Assembly: GCF_026898115.1 (NCBI RefSeq)
Contig: NZ_CP114036.1
Location: 372,001-436,000, forward strand
Direction of reading: 5' to 3'
DNA length: 64,000 nucleotides
Source: Streptomyces sp. S465
GTDB lineage: Bacteria; Actinomycetota; Actinomycetes; Streptomycetales; Streptomycetaceae
Below the pieces are notes generated by a model. The model saw nothing but the letters and a program-made list of their open reading frames with translations, was not told the origin of the DNA and ran no database searches. Below are positions 62,311 to 64,000 of the stretch, in pieces. Both the position numbers and the translations under genes were made by a program. The number at the start of each line of letters is the position of its first letter. Within the stretch, counting starts at the first letter, position 1.

Positions 62311-62349
62311 TCTCAGCCCGCTCTCATCATGTCCTCACCCTCCCATCAC
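62311..62349 (+). promoter_or_regulatory. Phased TC-rich direct repeats before the ABC permease gene
   Basis: TCTCAG (62311), TCTCAT (62322), TCCTCA (62332) and TCCCAT (62341) repeat at 9-11 bp, one face of the helix, ending about 25 bp before the permease start. This is the style of OmpR-family response-regulator sites. No two-component gene is in the window. Confidence 0.4.
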
Positions 62350-62371
62350 GCCCCGCCCTTACCGTCACGCC

Positions 62372-63862
62372 ATGTTTTTCACCTACCTCCGGCGCGAGTT
62401 GCGCCGCCGTAGAAAGGCGGCGCTCGTCGTCGCCTCGGGCTTGGCGCTCGGCATCGCACTCGTCATCGTCGTCACCTCCGTCTCCTCGGGCATGGAACGC
62501 GCGCAGGGCAAGGTGCTGGAGTCGCTGTACGGGCTGGGCACCGACATGACCGTCACCAAGGCCCGCGAGGCACCCTCCGGTGACGACCAGAACTCCCGTC
62601 CCCGCTTCCAGTTCGACGCGCGCGACAACGACGACGACGAGGAACAGAGCAGCGACCGGGTGATGGTGCAGGGCTTCCAGACCCTGTCCGCGTCGACCGT
62701 GACCAAGATCGGGCGGCAGAGCGGGGTCGCCGACGCGGTCGGCGGGCTGAGCCTCCAGGTCATGAAGGTCAGCGGCCAGTTCCAGCGGGGTGAGTTCAAG
62801 CAGGACCAGAGCGGCGGCGGCGCCCGGCAGGGCGGCCCCGGCGGCGGGGGCGGCCAGAACGGCCAGCCGCAGGGCGAGGTCCAGGGCGGCGGCGCCCAGT
62901 TCGACGTCAACTCCTTCTCCGTCTACGGGATCGACGTCACCCACCTGGACCTCGGCCCGCTGACCTCCTCCAAGATCACCAAGGGCAAGACCTTCACCAG
63001 CGCGCAGACCAACGCCAAGGTCGCGGTCGTCGACAGCGCGTATGCCAAGGAGAAGGAACTGGCGGTGGGTGACGACGTCACCGTCTCCGGCACCAAGTTC
63101 GAGATCATCGGGATCGCGACGGCCGACAGCGGTTCGGCCGCCGCCAACGTCTACCTCCCGCTCAAGCAGGCGCAGACCCTGTCCGACGCCAAGGACAAGG
63201 TCACCACCGTCTACGTCAAGGCGTCGGACTCGCAGCGGATCGACAGCGTCAAGTCGGCCATCCAGAAGAACGTCTCCGGCACCACGGTCACCACCTCCGC
63301 CGACCTGGCCGACACCGTCTCCGGCTCCCTGTCCACCGCCTCCGACCTCGCGTCGAACGTCGGCAAGTGGCTGTCCATCGCGGTGCTGGCGGCCGCCTTC
63401 CTGGTCGCCGGGCTGCTCACCTCCTCCGCCGTCAGCCGCCGGGTGCGGGAGTTCGGCACGCTCAAGGCGCTGGGCTGGAAGAGCGGCCGGGTGACCCGTC
63501 AGGTCGTGGGCGAGGCCCTGGTGAACGGCCTGCTGGGCGGTGCGCTCGGGATCGCGCTCGGACTCGCCGGCGCCTACGCGGTGACCGCGATCAGCCCCGG
63601 CCTCACCGCCCAGCTGGGCTCGTCCGGCGGCGGCCAGGGCATGGGCGGGCCGGGCGGCGGCGGACCCGGCGGGGGCATGGGCGGCGGGATGCGCCAGGCC
63701 GCGGCCAAGACCCTGGACGTGGCGCTCACCGCGCCGGTCAGCGCGGCCACCATCGTCCTCGCGGTGGGTCTGGCCGTGGCGGGCGGACTGGTGGCGGGGG
63801 GCTTCGGCGGCTGGCGCGCCTCCCGGCTGCGCCCGGCCGACGCGCTGCGCCGCGTCGAGTAG
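62372..63862 (+). CDS. MacB/FtsX-type ABC transporter permease
   Basis: A 496-residue permease with one N-terminal helix (ALVVASGLALGIALVIVVTS), a large external domain (~40-340) and three C-terminal helices. The FtsX core contains REFGTLKALGWKSGRVTRQV and the end RASRLRPADALRRVE, as in MacB/LolE-like proteins. The external domain has a Gly/Gln-rich insert near 150-180, and a second Gly/Met-rich stretch lies near 415-440. It pairs with the ATPase starting at 63925. Such systems export peptides or antibiotics or transmit envelope stress. Confidence 0.88.
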   Translation: MFFTYLRRELRRRRKAALVVASGLALGIALVIVVTSVSSGMERAQGKVLESLYGLGTDMTVTKAREAPSGDDQNSRPRFQFDARDNDDDEEQSSDRVMVQGFQTLSASTVTKIGRQSGVADAVGGLSLQVMKVSGQFQRGEFKQDQSGGGARQGGPGGGGGQNGQPQGEVQGGGAQFDVNSFSVYGIDVTHLDLGPLTSSKITKGKTFTSAQTNAKVAVVDSAYAKEKELAVGDDVTVSGTKFEIIGIATADSGSAAANVYLPLKQAQTLSDAKDKVTTVYVKASDSQRIDSVKSAIQKNVSGTTVTTSADLADTVSGSLSTASDLASNVGKWLSIAVLAAAFLVAGLLTSSAVSRRVREFGTLKALGWKSGRVTRQVVGEALVNGLLGGALGIALGLAGAYAVTAISPGLTAQLGSSGGGQGMGGPGGGGPGGGMGGGMRQAAAKTLDVALTAPVSAATIVLAVGLAVAGGLVAGGFGGWRASRLRPADALRRVE

Positions 63863-63924
63863 CCGCGGTCCGCACCTCTCGCCAACGTCCCTCCTCCGCC
63901 CGACACGAAGTCAAGGAGTCACCC

Positions 63925-64000
63925 ATGTACCAGCTCAGCGGCGTCATCAAGCGCTACCGGCGCGGCAAGGACACCGTCGACGCCCTCGCCGGCGTCGATC
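63925..64000 (+). CDS. ABC transporter ATP-binding protein, N-terminal fragment (window edge)
   Basis: ATG 63925 follows an AAGGAG ribosome site. The 25 codons present read MYQLSGVIKRYRRGKDTVDA then LAGVD, the standard start of MacB/LolD-type ATPases. The Walker motifs lie beyond the window. It is 62 bp downstream of the permease on the same strand. Confidence 0.8.
   Translation, partial: MYQLSGVIKRYRRGKDTVDALAGVD

Noticed and set aside
1..64000. Biosynthetic gene cluster for a peptide or polyketide
   Set aside because: No PKS, NRPS, RiPP precursor or maturation gene was found; the only specialised-metabolite cluster is the carotenoid one.

Overview
The window is high-GC actinobacterial DNA, almost certainly from a Streptomyces or close relative. 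Supporting signs are the third-position GC bias, frequent GTG/TTG starts, 4-base ATGA/GTGA gene overlaps, an isorenieratene-type carotenoid cluster and many TetR/IclR/MarR/LysR/XRE regulators with adjacent palindromes. No tRNA, rRNA, CRISPR array, phage gene or transposase was seen. The gene mix (catabolism, pigment, resistance-like kinases, several decayed genes) looks like accessory chromosome.

Layout. 0-6.7 kb: amidase edge and TetR, an aminoglycoside-phosphotransferase-like kinase, a divergent-motif inositol monophosphatase relative, an F420/NADPH-type reductase, an SDR and two alpha/beta hydrolases. 6.9-13.0 kb: a first aromatic-type catabolic locus (cyclase-family hydrolase, IclR, DctM-like permease with a tiny two-helix partner, a dehydrogenase-RraA aldolase fusion, a type I extradiol dioxygenase). 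13.0-22.1 kb: molybdopterin-fold protein, YiaA/B protein, then carotenoid genes as two convergent operons, crtI-crtB-Rieske(DUF5914) and crtY-crtT-crtU, separated by about 600 bp of degenerate hexamer repeat; no crtE or crtV is present. 22.3-34.8 kb: reductase, acetyltransferase, XRE regulator with an 11-bp-arm operator, PH-like membrane protein, a GAPDH paralogue, GlxA-type regulator, FUSC exporter with MarR, methyltransferases and two broken genes.

34.9-47.4 kb is the most interesting part: a second catabolic locus with a phthalate-dioxygenase-like Rieske oxygenase, PDR-type reductase, Rieske ferredoxin, ACMSD-like amidohydrolase, aldehyde dehydrogenase (frameshifted), zinc alcohol dehydrogenase, Nramp metal transporter, MFS transporter, a CHMI-type isomerase, two unknown small proteins and an IclR regulator. 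Four promoter regions in it each carry a tandem pair of the same operator (ATCGC-N3-GCGAT, 21-22 bp apart), which defines a local regulon. It has no intact ring-cleavage enzyme of its own; the 7-13 kb locus has one.

47.5-54.1 kb: FBP zinc protein/TetR pair sharing a perfect operator, SGNH hydrolase, LMW tyrosine phosphatase coupled to a fructosamine-kinase-like protein, a further phosphotransferase, and an ABC-2-like membrane protein with a C-terminal beta-sandwich domain. 54.2-62.3 kb: sugar-acid and plant-polysaccharide genes: LysR, galactarate/talarate-type dehydratase, 5-dehydro-4-deoxyglucarate dehydratase, a secreted GH43 arabinanase-like enzyme with AbfB domain, a cupin, and a frameshifted erythronate-dehydrogenase-like gene, with remnants of a LacI regulator and another gene. 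62.4-64 kb: a MacB/FtsX-type ABC permease and the start of its ATPase.

Pseudogenes and remnants are unusually common (about nine), mostly in the catabolic regions. All functions are inferred from sequence motifs; substrates are not proven.
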